From Gammaproteobacteria bacterium (GTDB taxonomy: Bacteria > Pseudomonadota > Gammaproteobacteria > Steroidobacterales > Steroidobacteraceae), in contig JAQGOC010000016.1 of the NCBI GenBank assembly GCA_028293805.1, positions 1 to 40,602 on the forward strand: a stretch of 40,602 bases of DNA, written 5' to 3'. The notes below the pieces were generated by a model. The model saw nothing but the letters and a program-made list of their open reading frames with translations. It was not told the DNA's origin and made no database searches. Numbering within the stretch: the stretch's first letter is position 1; each line of letters begins with the position of its first letter. Positions 8,143 to 16,348 of the stretch are shown here, in pieces. The position numbers were made by a program, and so were the translations under genes.

Positions 8143-9321
8143 TCAAAGGCCTGACGTCAAGGCTCTGAGTCTTTCCAGGTCGCCGTGTCGGGTGACGAGG
8201 TCTTCCCGTTTAGCGGCCACACGCAGGTCCCGAAGCGTCTCGAGAGAACGCAGCAGCACCGGCAACGGCGGCCCGCTCGCCGTAATGCCTTGCAGATCGT
8301 TCTCGACGAGGTTTGCCGCGGGTGCTTCAATAAAACGCCGCACCAGCATGTCGTGGTGCTGCGTGGCTGTGCGCGCGAAAAGCGCGCATACCTCCAGAAA
8401 CAAGCGGGCATTCTGCTGGAACCAGTCGCTGCGCGGATACTGATCCGCCATCGCCAGAAGCTCATCGAGAAGACTTCTGTGAGTCATGCACTCGCGCAAG
8501 CGTGCCTGGTCCTGGGGGAGCATGAAAAGCATCTTGTCGACCAGCAACTGCGCGTAGTACGGATCGTTGGCGCGGCACAGGCCGAGCAACAGGTCGATCT
8601 CATTGATGCCGGAGAAGTCGCCGGCGTTGGCGCCCCGGTACTCCTGCCGCCCGATACGGTAGGGCTTGTAATACGGCCGCACGCTGTAAAAGAACCGATC
8701 CACATCGAGCTTCGCAAACAGCCTGTCATTGATGCGGATGGCCTCGCTCAGAGCGAGCTTCGCGGCATCGAACAGCACGTCGGTAATGGGACTGGAGACG
8801 CCCAGCGGTACGATGCGCATCAGCGCATCGGCGGCCCGCTGGAATGCCAGAATCCCGCGCGTGTTCTCGTCGATAAAGAGAAATTCGTCCGGCAGCGAGG
8901 TGAAGCTCTTGCGGACCCCGGCCAGCGCCATGTTGTGAGTTGTCAGGTGCGCTGTGGCAAAACGCGGCACCATGCCCAGCGAGGCGCCAACGTGCATCGC
9001 CAGCGAGGATGCCTCCGGAAACGGAGACCGGTCCTCGCGCGCAGGATTGGTCAGCTCGTGTCTTCGCAAGGCCCCGAGGTAAAGGCCAACATTGCCGAGC
9101 ACGCCAAAGGCGCTCGCGAAACCGTCGCCCGTATTGCCTTCCGCCAGCAGCTCGACGATGTGCGCCCTGCCTTCGTCCCGTAACCTTTCCTTCAGCGAAT
9201 CCCCGACACCCACGACGCGGGAGCGGTCCTGCTGAGAGAAATAGAGGTTTTCAAGCTCGGTGTTCAGCGCGACGAACGACGTGCGAATCCAGCGATCGAA
9301 CGCTTCCGCTCTCTTCCTCAT
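8143..9321 (-). CDS. PrnB-family (DUF1864) protein, heme enzyme homologue
   Basis: A 392-residue soluble protein that I assign to the PrnB family. PrnB itself is the heme enzyme that rearranges 7-chlorotryptophan in pyrrolnitrin synthesis and is a distant relative of tryptophan/indoleamine 2,3-dioxygenases. Support comes from the all-helical character and from family-like blocks: VGLYLGALRRHE, ATAHLTTHN followed by SFTSLPDE, and SVRPYYKPYRIGRQEYRGA followed by an IDLLLGLC helix. No halogenase or other prn gene is near, so the substrate is unknown. ATG 9321 is preferred over 9363 because AGAGG sits 4 bases upstream. Heme ligation cannot be confirmed by eye. Confidence 0.65.
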   Translation of the reverse strand: MRKRAEAFDRWIRTSFVALNTELENLYFSQQDRSRVVGVGDSLKERLRDEGRAHIVELLAEGNTGDGFASAFGVLGNVGLYLGALRRHELTNPAREDRSPFPEASSLAMHVGASLGMVPRFATAHLTTHNMALAGVRKSFTSLPDEFLFIDENTRGILAFQRAADALMRIVPLGVSSPITDVLFDAAKLALSEAIRINDRLFAKLDVDRFFYSVRPYYKPYRIGRQEYRGANAGDFSGINEIDLLLGLCRANDPYYAQLLVDKMLFMLPQDQARLRECMTHRSLLDELLAMADQYPRSDWFQQNARLFLEVCALFARTATQHHDMLVRRFIEAPAANLVENDLQGITASGPPLPVLLRSLETLRDLRVAAKREDLVTRHGDLERLRALTSGL

Positions 9322-9515
9322 ACGACCTCTTTGCTCGAAGCGCACTATTGCTTTGGACCTCAAGCATTGTAGCCTCCTTCAGCACCGGACGGCGCCCTCA
9401 GGGCGCCCGGCCCGCGGCCTAATCCCGTGGGTCTTGAATGCGCTCCGGCAAAACTCCATGCTCGGGGCCCGGCAGAATGCCCCGGCACCCCTGGACTCCT
9501 GGAATCTGGAAACCT

Positions 9516-10034
9516 GTGACCCCCACCCTCGATCCCTGCGAACCCGCCCCGCTCGTTGTCCTCACGACCGGCGGCACGATAGACAAGACTTATTTCGACT
9601 CCCTGAGCCAGTACCAGATCGGAGAATCGGTCGTACAGCGGCTGCTGGAAATCGCCCGCGTCTCGTACCCGTTCCGCATCGTCGAAGCGCTTCGCAAGGA
9701 CAGCCTCGACCTGACCCCCGACGACCGGGAAATCTTGCGAGCACAGGTTGCCGGGCTGAAGGAGACACGCGTGGTGATTACTCACGGTACCGATACGATG
9801 ACGGAAACCGCCCGCATGGTTTCGAGCGTTCGCGACAAGACAATCGTGTTCACGGGGGCCCTGTCTCCTGCCCGATTCACGGAAAGCGACGCGACATTCA
9901 ACCTCGGTATGGCCTTCGCGACCGCCCAGGTAGCGGCTCCCGGGGTCTACATCACGATGAACGGCCGCGTTTTTCGAGCGGACGAGGTCCGTAAGGACCG
10001 CGACGCGGGCCGCTTTGTTCCGCACGGCGCATAG
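9516..10034 (+). CDS. Single-domain asparaginase-like protein
   Basis: About 172 residues, covering only the N-terminal catalytic domain of type I/II asparaginases, which are normally about 330 residues. Both nucleophile-site motifs are present: LTTGGTIDK (first Thr) near residue 20 and ITHGTDTM (Thr-Asp pair) near residue 90. The C-terminal domain that completes the active site of the tetrameric enzymes is absent, and the frame ends cleanly with RFVPHGA. Short stand-alone homologues exist, so this need not be a truncation. The start is uncertain: GTG 9516 follows GGAAA, and ATG 9438 or 9477 would add Pro/Trp-rich residues unlike the family. Confidence 0.75.
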   Translation: MTPTLDPCEPAPLVVLTTGGTIDKTYFDSLSQYQIGESVVQRLLEIARVSYPFRIVEALRKDSLDLTPDDREILRAQVAGLKETRVVITHGTDTMTETARMVSSVRDKTIVFTGALSPARFTESDATFNLGMAFATAQVAAPGVYITMNGRVFRADEVRKDRDAGRFVPHGA

Positions 10035-10069
10035 CGGTCAGCCTCCGTGTTTGCGCGCAGTGACATGGC

Positions 10070-10864
10070 TCATGCGATCGACAGGAGAACGCCGCCGTCG
10101 GCACGGATTGGCGCGCCGGTGATCGCCGAAGCTTCTCGCGAGCAGACGAAGGCCACCACGTTCGCGATTTCCATGGGTTCGATGAAGCGCTTCAACAGCG
10201 ACGTGGGTCGTGCATGCTCGAAGAAACCCTGCTCGACCTCCGCTACGGTTTTCCCCTGATCCCGCGCGAGATTGCCCAGAAACCCTCCGACCCCTTCCGA
10301 CAAAGTCGGGCCGGGCAGCACCGCATTCACCGTCACGCCGCTTTGCCTGAGCGCCTGTGCGAAGCCACGCGTGAGCGACAGCATCGCCGTCTTACTCATG
10401 CCGTAGTGGATCATCTCCGTCGGGATCTGGAGCGCCGACTCCGAGGAGATGAACACGATGCGGCCATAACCTTTGGCGCGCATGCGCGGCCCGAGAGCGC
10501 GGGTGAGGCGAACCGCGCCCAGGACATTGATGTCGAATGCCTTGCGCCACTCCTCATCGGTGATCTCGAACGCATCCTTCGGTTCGAACCAGCCGGCATT
10601 GTTGACCAGGATGTCGACGTCGCCGGCGGCGGCCAGGATGTCAGCGGCACCTTCCGCCGTCCCGACATCGCCGGGGGCCGAGTGAAAACGCGCCTGCGGC
10701 GCCTTGGCCTGCAGCGACGCGATTGCCTGGGCAACCCGCCCGGCGGTGCGTCCGTTGACAATGACCTCGGCCCCGCTGAGAGCCAGACGCTCCGCGATCG
10801 CCGCGCCGATCCCGGCTGTCGAGCCGGTCACCAGGGCGCGAAACCCTTTGAGATCGATTTCCAT
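10070..10864 (-). CDS. SDR family oxidoreductase
   Basis: A 264-residue classical short-chain dehydrogenase. Cofactor motif TGSTAGIG is at residues 13-20, NNAG follows near residue 88, the catalytic Ser lies in VFISSES, and YGMSK carries the Tyr and Lys. The C-terminus (ITGAPIRADGGVLLSI) is complete. ATG 10864 is preceded by AAGGGG at 9-bp spacing, and the longer frame to 11038 lacks homology. A basic residue after the Gly motif is not obvious, so NAD versus NADP is undecided. Substrate unknown. It is divergent from the metallopeptidase gene, with about 155 bp between starts. Confidence 0.9.
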   Translation of the reverse strand: MEIDLKGFRALVTGSTAGIGAAIAERLALSGAEVIVNGRTAGRVAQAIASLQAKAPQARFHSAPGDVGTAEGAADILAAAGDVDILVNNAGWFEPKDAFEITDEEWRKAFDINVLGAVRLTRALGPRMRAKGYGRIVFISSESALQIPTEMIHYGMSKTAMLSLTRGFAQALRQSGVTVNAVLPGPTLSEGVGGFLGNLARDQGKTVAEVEQGFFEHARPTSLLKRFIEPMEIANVVAFVCSREASAITGAPIRADGGVLLSIA

Positions 10865-11020
10865 GAAAAGCCCCTTGCGCACGCATGCTGCTGATGACAG
10901 GCCTCTCACTGTACCCCGAATAGTGCTCGTGCTGTTTACCCGCCACGGTATGCAAATTGCGAGCACTGCCTTGCGGCAAAGCCGCGGCCTGGGCCGCCAT
11001 CCCCTGCCAGGAGAATGACC

Positions 11021-11986
11021 GTGGACATGAACGATCAAGATGAAAGCCGCAACGTCGAGGACGTGCGGGGCTCAGGCGGCGGCGGCTTTCAGTTGAGGCC
11101 GGCCCACGGCGTGGGCCTCGGCACCATCGTTGTTGCCCTGATCGCCGGGTGGATCTTCGGCATCAACCCGCTGCAGATACTGGGATTGCTGAGCGGCAAT
11201 GTGCCGAGCGTGCAGACCACGCCGTCGCAAACGGCAACGCAGCCATCCGACAGCGACCCTCAGGTGAAGTTTGTATCGCAGGTCTTGCGCAGCACCGAGG
11301 TAGTGTGGACCGATGTGTTCCAGTCCATGGGCCGCACGTACGAATATCCCAAGCTGCGTTTGTTTCGTGACAGCTATCCGACCGCCTGCGGCGAGGGCGA
11401 AGCCGCCGCCGGGCCGTTCTACTGCTCCCTGGACCGCGCCGTATACCTGGATCTGAGCTTCTTCGATCTCATGACTCAACGGCTCGGCGCACCGGGCCAG
11501 TTCGCCCATGCGTACGTGATCGGCCACGAAGTGGGTCACCACGTGCAGAATCTGTTGGGCATACTCGACAAGGTGAACGCGGTCCGCGCGCACAGCAGCG
11601 AGGGGGATTCCAACGCGCTTAGCGTCAAACTGGAGCTGCAGGCGGATTGTCTGGCAGGCGTCTGGGCCAAGCGTGCCCAACAGGAGCGCGGCTGGCGGCT
11701 GGAGCAGGGAGATGCGCAGACGGCCCTGAACGCAGCCTCGCAAATCGGCGACGACACGCTGCAACGGCGCGAGCGCGGCACCGTCGTTCCCGAATCGTTC
11801 ACTCACGGCACCAGCGCGCAACGCGTCAGCTGGTTCAAACGCGGCATCGATTCGGGCGACCTCAACGCTTGCGACACATTCGCAGGCCAGGTCGCACGGG
11901 TTACACCCGGCTCGGGACCGCAAGTCCCGGCCGGTTCCCGTGTGGCGGCCTCGCGCTTAGTGCTCGCTGGCGCTCGAGGTTCATGA
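11021..11986 (+). CDS. Neutral zinc metallopeptidase, KPN_02809/YpfJ family
   Basis: A 321-residue membrane-anchored protein. An N-terminal glycine-rich stretch precedes a single membrane helix (about residues 32-52), a Ser/Thr/Gln-rich linker and a periplasmic zincin-like domain. The zinc motif HEVGHH is at about residues 169-174, and LELQADCLAG downstream supplies the likely third ligand. The physiological substrate is unknown in the family. GTG 11021 fits AGGAG at 11009-11013 best (7-base spacing). ATG 11015 is too close and ATG 11027 somewhat far. The stop overlaps the stop region of the convergent SDR gene by 6 bases. Confidence 0.9.
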   Translation: MDMNDQDESRNVEDVRGSGGGGFQLRPAHGVGLGTIVVALIAGWIFGINPLQILGLLSGNVPSVQTTPSQTATQPSDSDPQVKFVSQVLRSTEVVWTDVFQSMGRTYEYPKLRLFRDSYPTACGEGEAAAGPFYCSLDRAVYLDLSFFDLMTQRLGAPGQFAHAYVIGHEVGHHVQNLLGILDKVNAVRAHSSEGDSNALSVKLELQADCLAGVWAKRAQQERGWRLEQGDAQTALNAASQIGDDTLQRRERGTVVPESFTHGTSAQRVSWFKRGIDSGDLNACDTFAGQVARVTPGSGPQVPAGSRVAASRLVLAGARGS

Positions 11987-12790
11987 CTCGAGACGCTTGC
12001 CGTAGCGCTGCGCAGGTTTCTGGAGAGAAAGCCCGGGCCGCAGCACCTGACGGGCCGCCTCGAAGGCATTCCAGTCCGCAATGTCGGGCAACGACGGCAC
12101 TGTGACGAGCTCGCCCATATCGAAGCCCGCGAGGGCTGCGTCCACCATATCCTCTCCCGACATCACGATCTGCGCGGGCAGATGCTCGATGGGCGTGCCC
12201 GAGAGAGCCCAGAATTGCGTCGCCGTCGCGCCGGGAAGCACCACTTGCACACGCACTCCCTTGTCGGCGACCTCGTGTTGGAGCGACTGGCTGAACGCGA
12301 GCACGAAGGCCTTGGCGCCCCCGTAAACGCCGTTCAGGATTTCGGGTGCCACCGCGACGATCGAGGCGATGTTGATGATTGCGCCGGCGCCACGGGCTAC
12401 GAAGCCGGGCACCGCAGCATAGGTGAGTCGCATGAGGGCGCGCACATTCAGACCGATGAGGTCATCCATTCTGTCGACGTCCGAGCTCAACAGCGGAGCG
12501 GTTGCACCCACCCCGGCGTTGTTCACCAACAGCGTGACACTGCTGTCCGCGCGAAGATTGCCCTCGACGCGTGCCAAGTCCTGCTGGTCGTTCAGATCCG
12601 CCGCGAGGACTTCGACCGAGCGATGAGTCTCAGCGGTGATCCGGCGGGCGAGGTTTTCGAGACGGTCGCGATTGCGCGCGACCAGAACGAGGTCGTAGCC
12701 CCGCCGGGCGAGGCGATCGGCGTAAAGCGCGCCGATGCCGCCGGAGGCGCCGGTGATGAGCGCTGTTCCTGAGTTCCTGAGGCTAGCCAT
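11981..12790 (-). CDS. SDR family oxidoreductase next to GlxA-type regulator
   Basis: A 269-residue short-chain dehydrogenase with TGASGGIG at residues 13-20, NNAGVG, Ser in INIASIVA, and Tyr/Lys in YGGAKAF. The sequence after the catalytic Lys (SQSLQHEVADKGVRVQVVLPG) resembles the acyl-ketone or DltE-like SDR subgroup. ATG 12790 is chosen because AGGA lies 5 bases upstream. It is transcribed divergently from the GlxA-type regulator at 12910, a frequent arrangement in which the regulator controls the dehydrogenase. Confidence 0.9.
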   Translation of the reverse strand: MASLRNSGTALITGASGGIGALYADRLARRGYDLVLVARNRDRLENLARRITAETHRSVEVLAADLNDQQDLARVEGNLRADSSVTLLVNNAGVGATAPLLSSDVDRMDDLIGLNVRALMRLTYAAVPGFVARGAGAIINIASIVAVAPEILNGVYGGAKAFVLAFSQSLQHEVADKGVRVQVVLPGATATQFWALSGTPIEHLPAQIVMSGEDMVDAALAGFDMGELVTVPSLPDIADWNAFEAARQVLRPGLSLQKPAQRYGKRLES

Positions 12791-12844
12791 GGTCGGTATC
12801 CTGATCGGCCGGCGGGGGTGCCGGCGGTGTGACTGAGAAGCTAT

Positions 12845-12877
12845 ACCCCTGGACAATGTCCCGAATGCCGTATATAC
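12845..12877. promoter_or_regulatory. Candidate promoter/operator between SDR and GlxA-type regulator
   Basis: The 119-bp divergent intergenic region holds two palindromes: GGACA-A-TGTCC at 12851-12861 and GTATATAC at 12870-12877. On the plus strand TGGACA (12850-12855) and TATATA (12871-12876) could be a -35/-10 pair with a short 15-bp spacer. On the minus strand GGTATAGC around 12840-12850 could be a -10 for the SDR gene. The palindromes are candidate binding sites for the neighbouring regulator. Confidence 0.35.
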
Positions 12878-12909
12878 CACCTTTTAGGTCATTCACTGCG
12901 AAGGCAATC

Positions 12910-13848
12910 ATGCACCGCATCGGCCTCGTGATCTTTCCCGGTGCCCAGGTCCTGAGTCTGGCGCCGGTGTCGGTATTCGAGATGGCGAACCGGACCTCCG
13001 GCAAACCCCTCTACGATGTCCGCCTGCTCTCGGAATCCGGTGGTCCCATTCAAATGTCCATGGGCGTTAGGATCGAAACCGAAGCGTTCGATGAGCCGGA
13101 TTTCGACACGCTGATCGTGGGGGGTGCCACGGAGATTGAGGAGGCAAGCCCGAAGCTTCTGGCTTTCGTCCGTAAATCACTCGACATGTCGAGACGCGTC
13201 ACTGCACCGTGCACGGGTGCCTTCACCCTTGCGCAGGCGGGCATCCTCGACGGTCGGCGAGCGACGACCCACTGGGCCTATGCGCGCGAGCTTCAGGCGC
13301 GATTTCCGCGGATCAGAGTGGAAGAGGATCGTATCTTCATCGTCGATGGTTCGGTCTGGACGTCCGCCGGCATGTCTGCCGGGATCGACCTCGCGTTGGC
13401 GATGGTCGAGAAGGATCTGGGCATCGAGATCGCCCGCTCGGTGGCGAAGAAAATGGTGGTCTATCATCGCCGCGCCGGTGGCCAGTCGCAGTTCTCGGCC
13501 CTGCTGGAGCTGGAACCGAAATCGGACCGGATTCAAAGCGCCCTCGTCTACGCGAGGCGCAACCTACACACACCGCTGTCCGTCGAGCAACTCGCCGAGG
13601 CAGCGCATCTGAGCCCCCGCCAGTTCAGTCGTGCATTCCGGGCGGAGACCGGCCAGTCCCCTGCCAAGGCTGTCGAGAACCTGCGCGTCGAGGCCGCGCG
13701 ACTTCTGATGGAACAGGGCCAGCTGCCGATCGACGTAGTGGCCCGGGAGAGCGGATTCGCCGATCGCGAGCGCATGCGTCGCGCTTTTCTGCGAGCCTTT
13801 GGTCAACCCCCGCAGGTCATTAGACGCAACGCCCGCCTGGCGGCATAG
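12910..13848 (+). CDS. GlxA family transcriptional regulator (DJ-1/PfpI + AraC)
   Basis: A 312-residue regulator. Residues about 1-170 form a DJ-1/PfpI (class I glutamine amidotransferase-like) domain with the nucleophile-elbow Cys in APCTGAFTLAQAG and a nearby His in TTHW. Residues about 215-312 form an AraC/XylS double helix-turn-helix: LSVEQLAEAAHLSPRQFSRA, then the second HTH IDVVARESGFADRERMRRAF. Such proteins sense small metabolites with the DJ-1-like domain and act as activators. ATG 12910 follows GAAGG at 5-base spacing. The divergent SDR gene is the likely target. Confidence 0.92.
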   Translation: MHRIGLVIFPGAQVLSLAPVSVFEMANRTSGKPLYDVRLLSESGGPIQMSMGVRIETEAFDEPDFDTLIVGGATEIEEASPKLLAFVRKSLDMSRRVTAPCTGAFTLAQAGILDGRRATTHWAYARELQARFPRIRVEEDRIFIVDGSVWTSAGMSAGIDLALAMVEKDLGIEIARSVAKKMVVYHRRAGGQSQFSALLELEPKSDRIQSALVYARRNLHTPLSVEQLAEAAHLSPRQFSRAFRAETGQSPAKAVENLRVEAARLLMEQGQLPIDVVARESGFADRERMRRAFLRAFGQPPQVIRRNARLAA

Positions 13849-13892
13849 TCATGTTTCCCGGACTGTGATGCGCCCGGGCGCCAGCGTATTCG

Positions 13893-14282
13893 CTAAGACG
13901 CAGCCGGCCGGCGTCCGGCTGCCGCGCGATCGCGAGGCGTGCCGCCACTCATGGTCCAACAACTCTGCGCGCACTGCCGGCACAACTCCACGCACTGTTC
14001 CATGCCGCCGATTTCCTCGCAGCTTTGGGCACATGCCTCGCACGCGACGGCGCACAGCGCGCATTGCCGCTCGTGAAAGGCAGATCCGCTCAACATCAGA
14101 TCCGCAGCGCTTTGACACAGGGTCGCGCAACTGATCATGAGCCGGAAATGCTCCGGCTCCGTGTGCCGCCCTCCCGTGTCGAGACACAGGTTCATCGCGG
14201 TTTCGAGGCATTCCGCATGGCAGCGCTGACAGTGCTCGATGCAATCCTTCATCGCATCGCTGAGAGTGGACGTGTGCATCAT
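13893..14282 (-). CDS. Cys-rich four-helix-bundle copper-binding protein (Csp/DUF326-like)
   Basis: About 129 residues with 16 cysteines arranged as CxxxC and CxxC pairs along helices (DCIEHCQRCHAEC, CALCAVACEACAQSC, CVELCRQCAQSC). This is the pattern of the Csp copper-storage four-helix bundles, which hold many Cu(I) ions inside the bundle. No signal peptide is visible, so it is probably cytosolic (Csp3-like). The start is ATG 14282 or 14279, with GGAG about 10 bases upstream. It is the last gene of a four-gene minus-strand cluster. The tail after CWTMSGG is Arg/Ala-rich and not part of the bundle. Confidence 0.88.
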   Translation of the reverse strand: MMHTSTLSDAMKDCIEHCQRCHAECLETAMNLCLDTGGRHTEPEHFRLMISCATLCQSAADLMLSGSAFHERQCALCAVACEACAQSCEEIGGMEQCVELCRQCAQSCWTMSGGTPRDRAAAGRRPAAS

Positions 14283-14325
14283 GAGTCCCAAGCTCCGTAG
14301 CCGCTTGCCAGATGGTGCCAGCGCG

Positions 14326-14676
14326 TCACGGACGAGCCGGCTCCCGATGAAACGCTTTGCGGAGCTCCGCCTTGGCTTGGTTCAGCACCCGCTTGCGTTC
14401 GGCCGACAGGTTCCGGCCCCCTCGATTGATCTCAAAATTGAGCATCGACATGGCCGATCTGAAAGGGGTCGACTTGCGCCGCGTGCTCGCTTCGGCTGAT
14501 CGCTTCAAAGACAACGCCACCTGTCGCGCGCTGCGCGCCTTGAACACGCCACTCTCGAGGTCCAGCGCGTTGCTACGCTGCATGACGCCCGCCGACCATA
14601 GGGTGGCCGCTTTTCCTTTACCGCGGGCGCCGACCTGCTTTCCCTTTACAACTCGCTTCGCACGCTTCGCTGCCAT
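14326..14676 (-). CDS. DUF3175 domain protein
   Basis: A 116-residue basic protein. The N-terminus is Lys/Arg/Gly-rich (KRAKRVVKGKQVGARGKGK). The rest matches my recollection of DUF3175, with SNALDLESGVF, ARQVALSLKRSAEASTRRK, and SAMSMLNFEINRGGRNLS followed by an ERKRVLNQAKAELRK helix. Function unknown. GGGAGGGG lies 9 bases upstream of the ATG. It is 19 bases downstream of the EF-hand gene and 43 bases upstream of the copper-protein gene, so co-transcription is likely. Confidence 0.82.
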   Translation of the reverse strand: MAAKRAKRVVKGKQVGARGKGKAATLWSAGVMQRSNALDLESGVFKARSARQVALSLKRSAEASTRRKSTPFRSAMSMLNFEINRGGRNLSAERKRVLNQAKAELRKAFHREPARP

Positions 14677-14695
14677 ACAGAGCGACCCCTCCCGC

Positions 14696-14947
14696 TCAAT
14701 GGTTCAGCGACCACGCCGCGAATTCCTCGAATTCGATCACGCCATCCCGGTTGGTATCGATCTCATCGAAGCCGATCTGGCACTGCTCGGCGGTGAGGTC
14801 CTCGTCCACGCTGCGCATGAAGCGAATGAACTCTCCGAGCGTCAGGCGGCCGTCGTGATTGAGGTCGTTGAAGTCGAAATCTTCACGCAGCCGCCCCCGC
14901 TCCTCCGCACCGGGCTTGACGTAGTCCAGTGTGGTTCGATCACGCAT
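14696..14947 (-). CDS. Small EF-hand protein
   Basis: An 83-residue protein with two canonical EF-hand loops: DLNHDGRLTLGEF (residues about 28-40) and DTNRDGVIEFEEF (about 64-76). Acidic residues sit at loop positions 1, 3, 5 and 12, so both should bind Ca2+. No signal peptide, and no other domain. A calcium-responsive or calcium-buffering role is inference. Its start codon overlaps the 3' end of the DUF6496 gene by 8 bases, which indicates translational coupling. Confidence 0.88.
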   Translation of the reverse strand: MRDRTTLDYVKPGAEERGRLREDFDFNDLNHDGRLTLGEFIRFMRSVDEDLTAEQCQIGFDEIDTNRDGVIEFEEFAAWSLNH

Positions 14948-15449
14948 GAGCGCGAGTCTCGCGCGTACGCGCTGCCTTACGCGCGGCAGCCGAACGCCCT
15001 GAAGAACCCTTCGTGCGCGATGCCTTTCGTGCGGCTCCTGAGCGTTCGCTGCTCGTACGCCGACCCGCGGACGATTTCGCCTGCCGCGAAAGCGCGCCCG
15101 GTGAAGCGGCGCTGCGCCCTTCTCGCTTCAACGCCTGCGTCGAGGCACGAGATCGCTTGGCGGTGGACTTTGCTCGCGCCGGCGCGCCGTGACCCCGGGC
15201 ATAAGCGCGCGCGGCACTCTTGCGGGTCTTTTCGGATGTCGTCCCTTTCTTCGGAGGCTTCAAATCGACGCCTGCACGCCGTGCCTCCGAGAGCCCTATT
15301 GCAATAGCCTGCTTGGTCGAGCGAGCGCCGTGCTTGCCTGCGCGGATGTGGTCCATTTCCTGACGCACGAACTCCCCCGCCTGACTGCTCGCCGATTTGC
15401 CCTGACGCTTGTCCTTGCGGGCTCTCTCAATTGTCTGCTGCTCTGGCAT
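14940..15449 (-). CDS. DUF6496-type protein with Lys/Arg/Ala-rich tail
   Basis: A 169-residue, strongly basic protein. The N-terminal 70 residues form the conserved part (SSQAGEFVRQEMDHIRAGKH, then ARSTKQAIAIGLSEARRAGV and PPKKG), which I recall as DUF6496. The remaining 100 residues are a low-complexity Ala/Lys/Arg/Ser tail resembling histone H1 or AlgP-type C-termini, suggesting nucleic-acid binding. ATG 15449 is preferred because GGAG precedes it by 6 bases. It is first of the four-gene cluster. No function is established to my knowledge. Confidence 0.8.
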   Translation of the reverse strand: MPEQQTIERARKDKRQGKSASSQAGEFVRQEMDHIRAGKHGARSTKQAIAIGLSEARRAGVDLKPPKKGTTSEKTRKSAARAYARGHGAPARAKSTAKRSRASTQALKREGRSAASPGALSRQAKSSAGRRTSSERSGAARKASRTKGSSGRSAAARKAARTRETRAHA

Positions 15450-15566
15450 GTGAATCTCCGTTGACGGTCCACGCAATTGGTATCACCGCGCAAACTAACG
15501 GGATCACCGCGCGAAGTCTGTCCTACACGCGCCGCGCCGGCTTGTCAGAAGCGGCCTACAGACGGA

Positions 15567-16348
15567 CTAGTGCTCTTTGAACGAGTAGCCTACCGTCATG
15601 CCGATCGTACGGGGCCGCGAGACGATCGCCTGGTAGAACTGCGCGTAGTTGAACGGATCCGAGTACGAGCTGATGCCAGATTGTTGGTCAGATTATTGCA
15701 GTAGGCCGTCACCGCCCAATGGGACAATGTATAGCTCAGGCGCGTGTCCACCATGGTGTACCCCGGCACGACCGGAATCGTGGCCGAAAGGGCCGGCACC
15801 ACCGAGCTCTGATAATGCGCATTGATCGCGTAGCGCAGCTCCCCGCTTCCGATCATGATATTCCCGTACGTCAGGCCGACCGCCAGGCTGTTCTTCGGTG
15901 TGCCCGGAAGGGGCGAGCCAACGGGTGGGGGCGGGACGGACAGTCCGCCGAGGGCCAACTGGTTGTATGACGTCAACTTCGTCTGATCGTACGTATAATC
16001 GACCTGGCCGCTGAGATGAGTATTGAAGCTGACGAATAGCTCTGCTTCGATGCCGCGGCTGTACGCGTTACCGACGTTGACCGCTCCTGGAAGCACGCCC
16101 GCCATGGAGCGAGCCAGCCCGGAGATGTCTTGGATTCCGGCCTGCTCGAGTTGCTCGCCGGTGACTGCGGTAATACTGATCGGGATATTCTGAGCGGAGC
16201 TCGCGCGACGGGTTGCCGTCACGGTAACCTCGGTCAGGCCGTTGTCATCCGCCAGATCGGGCGCGCCATATAGAGCGGTCAGGACGGCGGCCGTCACGGC
16301 TGTCGCCCTCAGATAGGCGGACGGCGGAACGATGTTTTTCTTCTTCAC
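15567..16348 (-). pseudogene. TonB-dependent receptor, internally deleted and frameshifted
   Basis: The N-terminus is intact: GTG 16348 after GAGGAG, a hydrophobic signal sequence, then the plug opening with LTEVTVTATRR, NIPISITAVTGEQL and DISGLARSMAGV. Near 16085-16095 the sequence jumps directly to late beta-barrel strands (NAYSRGIEAELFVSF, LSGQVDYTYDQTKLTSYN, YTMVDTRLSYTLSHWAVTAY). Some 400-500 residues of a normal receptor are missing. Near 15683 one base is lost. In the other frame the true C-terminus follows (YSDPFNYAQFYQAIVSRPRT, then GMTVGYSFKEH and a stop at 15567), ending in the expected aromatic-rich strand. It was an outer-membrane receptor, and its substrate is unknown. Confidence 0.85.
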
